Numbered from the stretch's first letter, positions 30,795-39,300 are shown. The stretch: DNA of 42,720 nt from Thermoactinospora rubra (GCF_002093975.1 NZ_MSZZ01000068.1:1-42720), one strand, 5' to 3'. Translations and numbers: made by a program. The notes: a model not told the origin generated them from the sequence alone.

Positions 30795-32682
30795 TGACCC
30801 CGTCCAGCTCTCGCACCTTCACCGGATCGGCCGGGGTCGGGGTGATCACGTGTTCAGCGGGGATCAACACGATCGCGGTGGTCCCTCCATATGGTGAACC
30901 GCGCAACGTCACGCGGATGTGGTGCCTGGCCGCCAGCCGCGCCACGACGAACAGGCCCAGCCGGTCGCTGTTGAGCGCGTCGAACTCCGGCATGCTGGCC
31001 AGGCGGTCGTTGAATTCGGACAACTCGGCCTCGCTCATCCCGAGCCCGCGGTCCTCCACGACCACCGCGAACCCGCGGGCGGCCTGCTCGCCGCGCACCG
31101 TGACCATGGTATGCGGCGGGGAGAACACGGTGGCGTTCTCGATGAGTTCGGCGATCAGGTGGATGACGTCGGCGACCACGGGACCCTTGAGGCTGAGGCC
31201 GGGCATCGGCTCCACGCTCACCCGCGTGTAGTCCTCGACCTCGGCCGCCGCGCCCCGCACGACGTCGATGAGCGGCACCGGCTTGCTCCAGGCGCGGCCG
31301 GGCGCCGCTCCGGACAGGATGATCAGGCCCTCGGCGTGCCTGCGCATCCTGGTCGTCAGGTGGTCCAGGCGGAACAGGTCGTCCAGCGTGCCGGGCTCGG
31401 TGGCCCGGTGCTGCATGCTCTCCAGCTGGATGCGCTGGCGGTGCAGCAGCGACTGGCTGCGCCTGGCCAGGTTGCGGAAGACCTGGCGGAACCCCTCGCG
31501 CAGCTGCGCCTGGCCGACCGCGGCCTCCACGGCGGTGCTCTGCACGGCGGCGAAGGCCCGGCCCACGTCCTCGATCTCGACGGTGCTGCTGCGCACCTCG
31601 ATGTCGGGCACCTCGACCTCGGCGCCCACCTCGGCGCCGTCGCGCAGCCTGGCCACGACCTGCGGCAGCCGTTCCCTGGCCACCTCCAGCGCCGCCTGCC
31701 TGAGCTCGGCCAGCTCCCGCGACAGGCGGGCCGCCTGCCGCAGCGAGATGACGATCGAGACGATGACCAGCACCAGCGCCAGGCCGCCGAGGACCGCCGC
31801 GCGCACGATCACGGCGTCGGCCACCGGCTCGGCCTGCTCGGCGAGCATGGCGCTGGCGTCCATCTCCGCCTCGTCGAACTGCCTGACCAGCTCCTGGCTC
31901 GTGGCCGCCCAGCCCGCCGGGGTACGGCCCGCGGCGATCTGCTCCTCCATGATGCGCAGCCGCTGGTAGGCGGGGGAGGAGATGATCCCCACCTGGATGG
32001 CACGCAGCCGCGGGTCCAGGTCGCCGAGGGACATGTCGATCAGGTAGCGGCGGTTGCCCACGATCTGGGTGAAGGCCGTGCGCTCGGCCTCGGTTGTGGC
32101 CCCGGCGGCGATCGCCTGCTCCCTGGTCAGCAGCTCCTTGGCGTACCCGAGGTTGATGACCAGGCGGGACTGCTCGTAGATGGGGATGTCGTCGATCAGG
32201 GCGACCCTGCGGTGCAGGCCGAACAGGGCGTCGGCGATGGCGTCGTAGTGCTCGATGGTGGCGAACCTGTCCACCACCCGCGCGTCGACCTCGGCCCTGA
32301 TGGCCTCCAGCCGCGCCAGCTGCGTGTGCACGGCCCTCACCTGCTCCTGGATGGCCGGCGAGGCGTCGGCGGAGCGCGCCGACAGCCGCAGGAAGCCCTC
32401 ACGGGCCTTGTCGGTCTGCAGCCGCTGGGACAGGAAGGCGGTGACCTGCGGCTGACGGCCGCCGCGCAGCAGCCGCACCGCCGCCAGGCGCTCGCGTTGC
32501 AGCTCGTCCAGCAGCTCGTAGGCGGGCAGGCGCAGGTTCGTCCACAAGATCTTGTACTGCCGCAGCTCCAGGCTGTCGTTGGCCATCACCGCGGCGATGA
32601 CGCCCCACAGGATGAGCATGGACATGATCGGGACGAGGAGCAGCCCAATGATCTTCGCGCGGATCGTTCGGCTGCGGCCCAT
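30787..32682 (-). CDS. Conservon-type membrane sensor ATPase/histidine kinase (CvnA-like)
   Basis: 631 residues, ATG with GAGGTG just ahead. Membrane segment 1 at about 11-34, then an extracellular helical NIT-like region with ELQRERLAAVRLL (about 60-72), and membrane segment 2 at about 291-314. A HAMP-like/helical linker follows, with RLDHLTTRMRRHAEG near 440. The ATPase domain shows the N box AELIENATVFSPP (Asn516) and G1 VVEDRGLGMS; G2 is DRLGLFVVARLAARH. There is no canonical HisKA domain, and no response regulator nearby. It is divergent from an orphan peptide-binding lipoprotein that could present a ligand to it; that link is speculation. Confidence 0.9.
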   Translation of the reverse strand: MGRSRTIRAKIIGLLLVPIMSMLILWGVIAAVMANDSLELRQYKILWTNLRLPAYELLDELQRERLAAVRLLRGGRQPQVTAFLSQRLQTDKAREGFLRLSARSADASPAIQEQVRAVHTQLARLEAIRAEVDARVVDRFATIEHYDAIADALFGLHRRVALIDDIPIYEQSRLVINLGYAKELLTREQAIAAGATTEAERTAFTQIVGNRRYLIDMSLGDLDPRLRAIQVGIISSPAYQRLRIMEEQIAAGRTPAGWAATSQELVRQFDEAEMDASAMLAEQAEPVADAVIVRAAVLGGLALVLVIVSIVISLRQAARLSRELAELRQAALEVARERLPQVVARLRDGAEVGAEVEVPDIEVRSSTVEIEDVGRAFAAVQSTAVEAAVGQAQLREGFRQVFRNLARRSQSLLHRQRIQLESMQHRATEPGTLDDLFRLDHLTTRMRRHAEGLIILSGAAPGRAWSKPVPLIDVVRGAAAEVEDYTRVSVEPMPGLSLKGPVVADVIHLIAELIENATVFSPPHTMVTVRGEQAARGFAVVVEDRGLGMSEAELSEFNDRLASMPEFDALNSDRLGLFVVARLAARHHIRVTLRGSPYGGTTAIVLIPAEHVITPTPADPVKVRELDGVND

Positions 32683-32770
32683 GGCACCTCGCTCCGGGTC
32701 CGGATCCTCCCCCGGATGGCCCTGAAAACAACGCGAAGAGAATAGCAAAACGGATCTTCCGAAGTCCCTA

Positions 32771-32799
32771 CTTTTCCGGCTTTTTCCGGGCTTCTCCGG
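32771..32799. repeat. Three CTTYTCCGG-type iterons in the kinase/binding-protein promoter
   Basis: CTTTTCCGG (32771-32779), CTTTTTCCGG (32780-32789) and CTTCTCCGG (32791-32799) repeat about every ten bases, one DNA turn, in the 144-bp divergent region. TAGGTT lies ten bases before the binding-protein ATG, and GTTTTGCTATTCT on the minus strand could contain the kinase -10. The repeats look like a regulator binding array; the binder is unknown. Confidence 0.5.
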
Positions 32800-32826
32800 G
32801 GATCCTGCGATAGGTTGCCGCTCACG

Positions 32827-34404
32827 ATGAACCCCTTCGTCAAGCGCCTCGCCGCCCTCTCGATCGGGCTCGTGCTCGCGCTCGGCCCGACCGGGTGCGC
32901 CGGCGCGCCCGCCCCCGGCACGGCCACGCTCACCGCCTCGCCCAGGCCCGCCGAGTTCGTGTACGGCAGGACGCTCGAAGTGGTCACCGAATGGGATCCC
33001 GCCCGCGCCTACTCCAGCGAGGTCGTCGCCCTCCACAACATCTACGAGACGCTCACCGTCTGGAACCCCGTGGCCAGGAAGGTCGCCCCGCGCCTGGCCA
33101 CCTCCTGGCACTCCTCGGCCGACGGCCGGACCTGGACGTTCACGCTGCGGCGGGGCGTGCGCTTCCACACCGGCCGCCTGATGGACGCCGCCGCGGTCAA
33201 GCAGGCCATCGAGCGGACCATCGCCTCCAAGAGCGCGCCCTCCTACATCTGGGACGCCGTGGAGACCATCCGGGCCGACAACCCCTCCACGGTCACCTTC
33301 ACCCTGAAGTACGCCGCCCCGCTCGACCGCATCGCCTCCGCCACCTACGCGGCGTTCGTCTACGACCCCGCCGGGGTGGACCAGGCGGGCAGGAGGGACG
33401 GCGGCACCGGCCCCTACACCATCGAGCTGTGGCGCAAAGGGGCGGCCGACGAGCTGACGCTCAAGGCGTTCCCCGGCTACTGGGGCGGCTGGGACCGCCC
33501 CCACTACACCAAGGTCCGCTTCCACGTCAGCGCCAGCCACCGGGAACACTGGCGGCGGCTGCTGCGCGGCGAGACCACGTTCGTCTGGCGCTTCGGCAGG
33601 AGCCTGCAGGCCAGGGCCGCCGCCACCGGGGGGCTGCGCACCACCCGCAGGCCGTCGTACGCCACCCTGATGATGCTGTTCAACACCGCGAGCGGCCCGA
33701 TGGCCGACGTCCGGGTGCGCAAGGCCGTCCAGCACGCCGTCGACTACGAAGGCGTCCTCAGGGCGCTGCACGAGAACGTCTCACCGGCCAGCGGGATCAT
33801 CCCCGAGGGGCTGCCCGGCCACCAGCGGGGCAGGACCCCGCGCCAGGACCTCCAGCGCGCCGCCGAGCTGCTGGCCCGCGCCGGGTACGGCCCGCAGGGC
33901 AGGCCGCTGCGGCTCACCCTCACCTACGCCGCCGGCGACGCCGACCAGCGGCTGCTGGCCGAACGGCTGGCCGCCACCCTGAGCACGCTCAACGTCACGC
34001 TGGTGGCCAGGGCCATGCCGTGGCTCAAGCAGTGGGAGCGGGGCAAGCGGCGCGGCCAGGACATCTTCGTCATGTACTGGTGGCCCGACTACGCCGACGC
34101 CTACTCCTACTTCGCCTCGATGTTCCGCAGCGCCGACCCGCCCTCCTTCAACCTGACCTACCTGAAGGACCAGGGGGTCGACGCCGTCATCGACTCCCTG
34201 CCGCGGCTCAGCGTCACCGACCCCAAAGCGGCCGAACGGGCCTACGCCCAGCTCACCAGCACACTGCTGGACGTGCGGGCGGTCGCCGCGGTGCCGTGGG
34301 TGGTCACCTACCGCCGTGCCTACGCGGCGGGGGTCCAGGGCTACCACGACAACCCGGCCTACCCCGACGTCGTCTTCGTCTACGAGCTGCGGCCCTCGGC
34401 CTGA
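32827..34404 (+). CDS. Orphan peptide-type substrate-binding lipoprotein, paralogue of the one at 23.3 kb
   Basis: 525 residues. Lipoprotein signal MNPFVKRLAALSIGLVLALGPTGC (Cys24), then an SBP_bac_5 fold almost colinear with the protein at 23326-24933: both have LEVVT-WDPA near the start, KQAIERTI, YDPAGVD-(G)-DGGTGPYTI, and the C-terminal DIFVMYW/DVFVMYW and NPAYP blocks. No permease or ATPase gene follows, so it may feed the 20.7-28.55 kb importer or serve sensing. The ATG has no Shine-Dalgarno, and TAGGTT ten bases upstream suggests a short or absent leader. The 3' end overlaps the 57-residue gene on the other strand by 25 bases. Confidence 0.92.
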   Translation: MNPFVKRLAALSIGLVLALGPTGCAGAPAPGTATLTASPRPAEFVYGRTLEVVTEWDPARAYSSEVVALHNIYETLTVWNPVARKVAPRLATSWHSSADGRTWTFTLRRGVRFHTGRLMDAAAVKQAIERTIASKSAPSYIWDAVETIRADNPSTVTFTLKYAAPLDRIASATYAAFVYDPAGVDQAGRRDGGTGPYTIELWRKGAADELTLKAFPGYWGGWDRPHYTKVRFHVSASHREHWRRLLRGETTFVWRFGRSLQARAAATGGLRTTRRPSYATLMMLFNTASGPMADVRVRKAVQHAVDYEGVLRALHENVSPASGIIPEGLPGHQRGRTPRQDLQRAAELLARAGYGPQGRPLRLTLTYAAGDADQRLLAERLAATLSTLNVTLVARAMPWLKQWERGKRRGQDIFVMYWWPDYADAYSYFASMFRSADPPSFNLTYLKDQGVDAVIDSLPRLSVTDPKAAERAYAQLTSTLLDVRAVAAVPWVVTYRRAYAAGVQGYHDNPAYPDVVFVYELRPSA

Positions 34405-34553
34405 GCCCGCTCGACCCGCTCGCGCAGCCGTACCCTGACCTCCTCGGGGGTGTAGGCGCGGCGCCGCCGCTCCGCCCGGGCGATCGCCACGCCCGTGGCC
34501 GCCACCCCCGCGACCCCGGCCAGGCCGAGGATCTTCCACCAACGCACACGCAT
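34380..34553 (-). CDS. 57-residue membrane-anchored protein, conserved in actinomycetes
   Basis: Starts MRVRWWKILGLAGVAGVAAT: a short basic head and one membrane helix (about 8-24), then an Arg-rich AERRRRAYTPEEVRVRLRERV helix exposed to the cytoplasm. I recall very similar short proteins with the AYTPEEVR motif in Streptosporangiales genomes, so it is probably real although below usual size cut-offs. Function unknown. The 3' end overlaps the binding-protein gene tail to tail, and its start lies 17 bases from the divergent permuted-papain gene. Confidence 0.7.
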   Translation of the reverse strand: MRVRWWKILGLAGVAGVAATGVAIARAERRRRAYTPEEVRVRLRERVERAQAEGRSS

Positions 34554-34558
34554 GCGCC

Positions 34559-34564
34559 TACGCT
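34559..34564 (+). promoter_or_regulatory. -10 box for a leaderless gene
   Basis: TACGCT ends six bases before the GTG start at 34571, and there is no Shine-Dalgarno. The same hexamer stands before the DUF2079 gene. Confidence 0.5.
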
Positions 34565-34570
34565 AGCGAT

Positions 34571-35191
34571 GTGCTGACCCTTGACGAAGCCGTCGACCTG
34601 ACACGGACCGGCGATCTGTGGGTGTTCAGAGGCCGCTCGGTGCCCGACCGGGCCATCCAGACCGTGACCAACAGCCCCGTCAACCACGTGGGCATGGCCA
34701 TCGTGGCGGAGGACCTGCCGTCCATGATGTGGCACGCCGAGCTGGGCAAGTCGCTGCCCGACCTGTGGTCGGGCACGCACCACAGGGGCGTGCAGCTGCA
34801 CGACCTGCGGGCCGCGGTGCTGGTCTGGGGCCGCAGGTACGGCCAGCGGGCCTGGCTGCGCCAGCTCGACCCGGTGGCCACGCGCGAGATGGAGGACGCC
34901 GCGCTGCGCACCGTCGCCCGGCTCGACGGCACGCCCTTCCCGTCCACCGCCCGGCTGGCCGCGCGCTGGGCCCGCGGCCGGCTGCCGCAGCTGCGCCGCC
35001 CGCCCCGCGAGCGCGTGCTGGAGAGCGCCTACTGCGCCGAGGTCGTGGGCATCACCTACGAGGCGATGGGGCTGCTGCCGGCCGGGCGGCGCTCGGCCTG
35101 GTACGACCCCGGACGCTTCTGGAGCGGCGACGACCTGGAGCTGCTGGACGGCTACAAGCTCGGCAACGAGATCACGGTCCGGCTGCCCTAA
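34571..35191 (+). CDS. Permuted NlpC/P60-like (YiiX/DUF830-type) cysteine hydrolase-fold protein
   Basis: 206 residues, GTG start, probably leaderless. GDLWVFRGRSVPDRAIQTVTNSPVNHVGMAIV carries the catalytic-type His39. AYCAEVVGITYEAMGLLP carries Cys155. The order His before Cys marks the circularly permuted papain fold of YiiX/YebB-like proteins, some of which are amidases or lipid acyl-hydrolases. There is no signal peptide, so it acts inside the cell. WSGTHHRGVQLHDLR may add a substrate contact. The substrate is unknown. Its stop overlaps the end of the convergent LuxR gene by four bases. Confidence 0.8.
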   Translation: MLTLDEAVDLTRTGDLWVFRGRSVPDRAIQTVTNSPVNHVGMAIVAEDLPSMMWHAELGKSLPDLWSGTHHRGVQLHDLRAAVLVWGRRYGQRAWLRQLDPVATREMEDAALRTVARLDGTPFPSTARLAARWARGRLPQLRRPPRERVLESAYCAEVVGITYEAMGLLPAGRRSAWYDPGRFWSGDDLELLDGYKLGNEITVRLP

Positions 35192-36816
35192 AGCGACTTC
35201 AGCAGCTCGCCCAGCGCGGTGCGGTCGTTCACCCCCGTCTTCTCGTAGACCGCGGCGAGCGTGTTGGCCACCGTGCGGACCGACAGGAACAGCCGCGCGG
35301 CGATGTCGCGGTTGGTGAGCCCCTGCGCCGCCAGCAGGGCGATCTCGCGCTGACGCGGCGTCAGGTCGGGCATGTCGAGGTCCACCAGCGCGATCGTCCT
35401 GGCCCCCTGGCACCGCCTGGCCAGCCGCCAGGCCCTCGTCTCGGCGGCCCGGGCGGCGCGCTGCCGTCCCTCCCGCCGGTGGGCGGCCGCGGCCTGCGCG
35501 CCGGCCTCCGCCGCGTAGAGGAGGAAGCCCAGGCGCTCGAAGTCACGGGACACGGCGTCGAGCGCGGCACCGTCGCGGGCGTGCGCGTGCCGTACCAGAA
35601 CCGGGATCAGATCGCCCTCGGCGGGCAGCGCGGCGAGGCGGCCGGCCACCAGGTCGGGGCGACCCAGCCGGACCACGTCGTGCAGCGTCGGCGGCAGGTC
35701 GCAGGGCAGGCCCTCCTCGGCGAGCTCCAGCGCCGCGCGGACCGCGCCCGCGATGTCACCGCGCGCCGCGAGCGTCCAGATCCTCGCCCGGCGCAGCGGC
35801 ACCACCACCGGCGGGCCGACGGGCATGCCGACCGTCTCCGCCCTGGCCAGGGCCGCCTCGGCGGCGTCGGCCTCGCCGAGCAGGGCGTGCGCGTGGGCCA
35901 GCTCGCCCAGGCACAGCCCCGCGAACACGCTGCGGCCCCGCAGCCGGGAGACGGCGTGGCGGGCGCGGTCCAGCGAGTCCGCCACGCGGCCGCGGAGCCT
36001 GAGCGCCTGCGCCTCGATCGAGCCGAACATGATGGTCACGCGGGGCCAGGAGCCGAAGTCCTCATCCAGCCGGTACCCGGTGGCGATGTAGCGGTCGGCG
36101 GCGTCCAGGTCGCCGGCCAGCAGGTACGCCTGGGCCGCCGCCTCGTAGACGGCCGAGCTCATGCTGGGCAGCCGGTGCGGCTCCTTGGCCAGCTCGGCTG
36201 TCGCGGCGTCCACCGCGGCGAGGCACTCGGCCAGCCGCGCCTCGGTGTAGCGGAGGCGGGTCAGGATCGAGGCGCCCGCCAGGACCGCGCGGCGGTCGGC
36301 GAACTCGCCCAGGCTCTCCCACCGGGCCCGTGCCGCCTCCAGGTCGCCGGCGAAGAGGTCCAGCGCGGCCCGGGTGCCGCGGACCCCTTGCAGGGCCGGC
36401 GCTCCGGCGGCGGCGCGCTGGACCTCGTCCATGACGGCGAACGCGGCCTCGACCCGGCCCAGGCCCCAGAACAGGTTGAACGCGCGGTGCGCGCCGCAGT
36501 GCGTCCGCTGCTCCTCGTCCATGTCCATGGCCCACGCGCGGGCGAAGGCCTCCTCGGCCTCGTCGTGGCGGTCGGCGTAGAACAGCACGGCACCCAACGA
36601 GGTCAGGGCGGGCGCCCCGCCGCCGGCCTCGACGGCGGCGCGCGCCAGCCGGGCCGCCAGGTCCAGGTCCCGCACCACCCTCGCCCGGTCGGAGGCGGCC
36701 AGCAACAGGCCGGGATCGGCCGGCACGCCGCTGTCGAGCCGCCACACCGCCACCCGCAGCACGTCCTCGCGGCGGCGCAGCCCGGTCTCGGTGACCGCGT
36801 CGGCCAGCCTGCGCAT
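35188..36816 (-). CDS. LuxR-type regulator, C-terminal half of a LAL protein
   Basis: 542 residues from the ATG that shares one base with the TGA of the upstream ATPase gene (TGATG). It begins MRRLADAVTETGLRRREDVLRVAVWRL. TPR-like helical repeats (for example ALTSLGAVLFYADRHDEAEEAFARAWAM) fill the middle. The C-terminal GerE/LuxR helix-turn-helix is LTPRQREIALLAAQGLTNRDIAARLFLSVRTVANTLAAVYEKTGVNDRTALGELL. Large LAL/MalT-like regulators have ATPase, TPR region and HTH in one chain; here the ATPase is a separate upstream gene. Either the pair works as two coupled proteins, or a shift in the adjoining (GC)5 run split one gene. Confidence 0.85.
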   Translation of the reverse strand: MRRLADAVTETGLRRREDVLRVAVWRLDSGVPADPGLLLAASDRARVVRDLDLAARLARAAVEAGGGAPALTSLGAVLFYADRHDEAEEAFARAWAMDMDEEQRTHCGAHRAFNLFWGLGRVEAAFAVMDEVQRAAAGAPALQGVRGTRAALDLFAGDLEAARARWESLGEFADRRAVLAGASILTRLRYTEARLAECLAAVDAATAELAKEPHRLPSMSSAVYEAAAQAYLLAGDLDAADRYIATGYRLDEDFGSWPRVTIMFGSIEAQALRLRGRVADSLDRARHAVSRLRGRSVFAGLCLGELAHAHALLGEADAAEAALARAETVGMPVGPPVVVPLRRARIWTLAARGDIAGAVRAALELAEEGLPCDLPPTLHDVVRLGRPDLVAGRLAALPAEGDLIPVLVRHAHARDGAALDAVSRDFERLGFLLYAAEAGAQAAAAHRREGRQRAARAAETRAWRLARRCQGARTIALVDLDMPDLTPRQREIALLAAQGLTNRDIAARLFLSVRTVANTLAAVYEKTGVNDRTALGELLKSL

Positions 36817-37733
36817 CAGCGCGCGCGCGAGCGCAGGACGCCGCAGCCCGACCGGATCACCTCGCCGTAGAGCGGGTGCGCCAGCCGTACCCGCAGCCGC
36901 CTGCCGTCCTGCTCCACGGCCACCAGCTGGCGGTCCTCCAGCCGCTCCACCGCCTCCTCCGCCGACAGCCGCGCCAGCAGGTCGGCGCCCAGCGGCTCGC
37001 CGTACGCCAGGAACTCCAGCACTTCCCGCTCGTCGCCGGTCACCCGGCCGATGCGCGAGGCGATCGTGTCGCGCAGCGAGGGCGTCATGGACCACGTGCC
37101 GCGCCACCGCCACACCTCGCCCGCCCGCTCCATGGCGCCCGACAGCACCAGTTCGCGGACGTAGAGGGCGTTGCCGCCGCTCACCCGCCACATCCTGGCC
37201 GTCGCCGCCGGGTCGACGCTGCCGCCCAGCGCGCGGGCGAGCAGCTCGCCCGTCTCCGTCTCGGTGAGCGGCCCGAGGTCGAGGCGGGGCAGCAGGTCGT
37301 CCTTCCACAGGGCCCGCACCGCGTCCGGCGCGTCGGTCTGGGTGCGGACCGTCGCGACCACCGTGGTACGGCGGTGCGTCACGAGGTGGTGCAGCAGGGC
37401 GGCGGAGGCGGAGTCGAGCAGGTGGGCGTCGTCGACGACGAGCAGGGGAGCGGTGATCGCGGCGGCCGCCCAGCCCAGCGGGTTGCCCTCCGGGGGCTCC
37501 TCGGGCAGGAGCGGCGCGAACGCGCCCAACGGGAGCTCGGCCGCGGCCTCGGTGGCGCGCACCCACGCGGGCTGCCGTGCGTCCGCCTGCCCGTTCACCG
37601 CCTCGGCGACCAGGCGGCTCTTGCCGGCTCCCGGCGGTCCCGCGACGACGATCCCGCGCTCAGCCGACCTGATCGCCGCCAGCTCGCTGACGCGCCCGGA
37701 GAAAGGCCACACACTTGAGTATGGCGTACTCAT
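36816..37733 (-). CDS. AAA/STAND ATPase, N-terminal half of a LAL regulator
   Basis: 305 residues. Walker A GPPGAGKSR (about 32-40), Walker B PLLVVDDAHLLD (about 115-125), sensor-like TTVVATVRTQ, then the winged-helix part ending HPLYGEVIRSGCGVLRSRAR. In full LAL proteins HPLYGEV(I/V)R is followed directly by RAL-RRLADAV. Here that sequence resumes in another frame 3' of a (GC)5 run (36819-36828). The annotated ATG (37733) overlaps the dyad TGAGTA-N5-TACTCA; the GTG codon 8 (37712), just after CATACT, could be a leaderless start instead. It is divergent from a phosphotransferase gene. Confidence 0.82.
   Translation of the reverse strand: MSTPYSSVWPFSGRVSELAAIRSAERGIVVAGPPGAGKSRLVAEAVNGQADARQPAWVRATEAAAELPLGAFAPLLPEEPPEGNPLGWAAAAITAPLLVVDDAHLLDSASAALLHHLVTHRRTTVVATVRTQTDAPDAVRALWKDDLLPRLDLGPLTETETGELLARALGGSVDPAATARMWRVSGGNALYVRELVLSGAMERAGEVWRWRGTWSMTPSLRDTIASRIGRVTGDEREVLEFLAYGEPLGADLLARLSAEEAVERLEDRQLVAVEQDGRRLRVRLAHPLYGEVIRSGCGVLRSRAR
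37716..37732. promoter_or_regulatory. Inverted repeat at the LAL ATPase start
   Basis: TGAGTA (37716-37721), five bases, TACTCA (37727-37732), covering the first codons of the ATPase frame and just before its alternative GTG start at 37712. It could be an autoregulatory site. Binding is not shown. Confidence 0.45.
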
Positions 37734-37797
37734 GCGATCTTGTCCCGCGAAACGGCATCGTCAGGGCATGGACACGCAGACTGCCGGGAGCGCTGGC

Positions 37798-38868
37798 ATG
37801 CAGATCACGGGAAGCCTGAGCATGCGGGAGGCCGTGCGGGCATGCGTCGGCGACCCGCGGGCCGACATCGCCTCCTACCGGGTCGAGTCCATGGCCTTCC
37901 AGGCGCTGGCGACGGACTCGCTCGACCGGGTCAGCGGGGAGACCACGGACGGGACGCCCTGGTCGATGGTCGTCAAGCGCCTGCGGTCCATGCGGCACTG
38001 GCCGGACGTGCACCTCGTGCCGGAAGCCGTCCGGGACAGGACGATCGAGCGCTTCCCCTGGCGCGCCGAGGCCGACCTCTACCTCGATCCGCCCGCCCTG
38101 CCCGAGGGCCTGCGGCTGCCGCGCGTGTACCTCGTGGAGGACCTGGGCGACGACCGCCTCGCGCTGTGGCTGGAGGACGTGCGCGAGGTCGCGGACTGCT
38201 GGGACCTCGGCCGCTACCGGCGCGCCGCCCGCCTGCTCGGCGAGCTCGCCGCCTCGCGCCCCGGCGACGGCCTCGACGAGGGCCTGCACGCCTACCTCGA
38301 CGGGCCGGTCACCGGCGTCTTCATCCCCACGCTGCGCGACCCGGGATTCTGGCGCCACCCCCTGGTCGCCGCCGTCGCCGACCCGCTGCTGCAGTGCGAC
38401 CTGCTCGCGCTGGCCGACCGGGTGGCGGAGTTCGTGGCCGTCGTCGAAGAGCTGCCTCGTTTCCGCGGGCACGGCGACGCCAGCCCCTCCAACCTGCTCG
38501 TGCCCGCCGACGGGTCGGCCGAGTTCGTCGCCATCGACTGGAGCTGGCCGTACCCCACCGCCCTCGGCTTCGACCTCGGGCAGCTGCTGTGCGGGCGCGC
38601 CCACGCGGGTGTCCTGGACCCGGCCGACCTGCCGGTCGTGCACGAGGCGATCCTGGCCGCCTACGCCGAGGCGTTCCCCGGCCTGGCGGTCCAGGACGTG
38701 TGGACCGGCTACGTGGCCTCGCTCGTGCTGCGCAGCGCCTGGACGGCGCTGCCGTTCGAGATGCTGGGCCAGGAGGACACGCCGGCGCTGCGCGAGCTGT
38801 TCGCCAAGCGGGCCGGTCTCGCGCGGTTCATCGTCGACCTGGGGCGGAGCCTCTCCACTCGCGGATGA
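37798..38868 (+). CDS. Phosphotransferase-fold (APH/ChoK-like) protein
   Basis: 356 residues from the ATG with GGGAG seven bases ahead; an ATG at 37768 is in frame but has no ribosome site. Kinase-like catalytic loop HGDASPSNLL (HxDxxxxN) and metal-binding IDWSWPYPTALGFDLGQLL are intact; an N-lobe Lys is in SMVVKRLRSM. Family members phosphorylate aminoglycosides, macrolides, choline or other small molecules with ATP; the substrate is unknown and no resistance gene type is matched closely by eye. It is divergent from the split LAL regulator. The 3' end overlaps the convergent DUF1992 gene by 41 bases. Confidence 0.82.
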   Translation: MQITGSLSMREAVRACVGDPRADIASYRVESMAFQALATDSLDRVSGETTDGTPWSMVVKRLRSMRHWPDVHLVPEAVRDRTIERFPWRAEADLYLDPPALPEGLRLPRVYLVEDLGDDRLALWLEDVREVADCWDLGRYRRAARLLGELAASRPGDGLDEGLHAYLDGPVTGVFIPTLRDPGFWRHPLVAAVADPLLQCDLLALADRVAEFVAVVEELPRFRGHGDASPSNLLVPADGSAEFVAIDWSWPYPTALGFDLGQLLCGRAHAGVLDPADLPVVHEAILAAYAEAFPGLAVQDVWTGYVASLVLRSAWTALPFEMLGQEDTPALRELFAKRAGLARFIVDLGRSLSTRG

Positions 38869-39238
38869 CCTCCTCCACGTCGAACGGCACCAGCGCCACG
38901 GGCGGGCCGTCGACGCCCTTCCTGATCGCCTCGCGGATCCTGGCGTTGATGTCCTCGACGATCCGCCGCGCCTCGGCCTCCGTCCTGGCCCCGCGCGCCT
39001 CCCGCAGGGCCTCCTCGGCGTCCTTGCGCAGCTGGAGCGACGGCGGGAGGGGGAAGGACAGGCCCTCGGCCTCGAGCTTCTGCTTGATCCACCAGTTCTC
39101 GTCGTAGGGGCGGTCCGCGCCGGGGATCGGCTTGCCCGCGCCAGGCAGGTTGTCGAACTCGCCGCGTTCGGCGGCCTCGCGGATCTGCCTGTCGATCCAG
39201 GACTCGAAGGGCATGCCGGGCGGCTTGCGTTCCGTCAT
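38828..39238 (-). CDS. DUF1992 (DnaJ-homologue C28-like) protein
   Basis: 136 residues. The DUF1992 core is complete: FESWIDRQIREAAERGEFDNLPGAGKPIP, then DENWWIKQKLEAEGL and LRKDAEEAL with a helical tail INARIREAIRKGVDGPPVALVPFDVEEVIREW. The family is found in bacteria and in human DNAJC28. Its function is unknown, and some suggest a link with chaperones. Cytoplasmic, highly charged. The ATG is preceded on its strand by AGAGGAGA. The 3' 41 bases overlap the phosphotransferase gene on the other strand. Confidence 0.9.
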   Translation of the reverse strand: MTERKPPGMPFESWIDRQIREAAERGEFDNLPGAGKPIPGADRPYDENWWIKQKLEAEGLSFPLPPSLQLRKDAEEALREARGARTEAEARRIVEDINARIREAIRKGVDGPPVALVPFDVEEVIREWRGSAPGRR

Positions 39239-39300
39239 GTGATCTCCTCTGCGACGGGCTTACCAGCGTAATCGGCGGGTGGTGGGGGCGGCGGGGTGGG

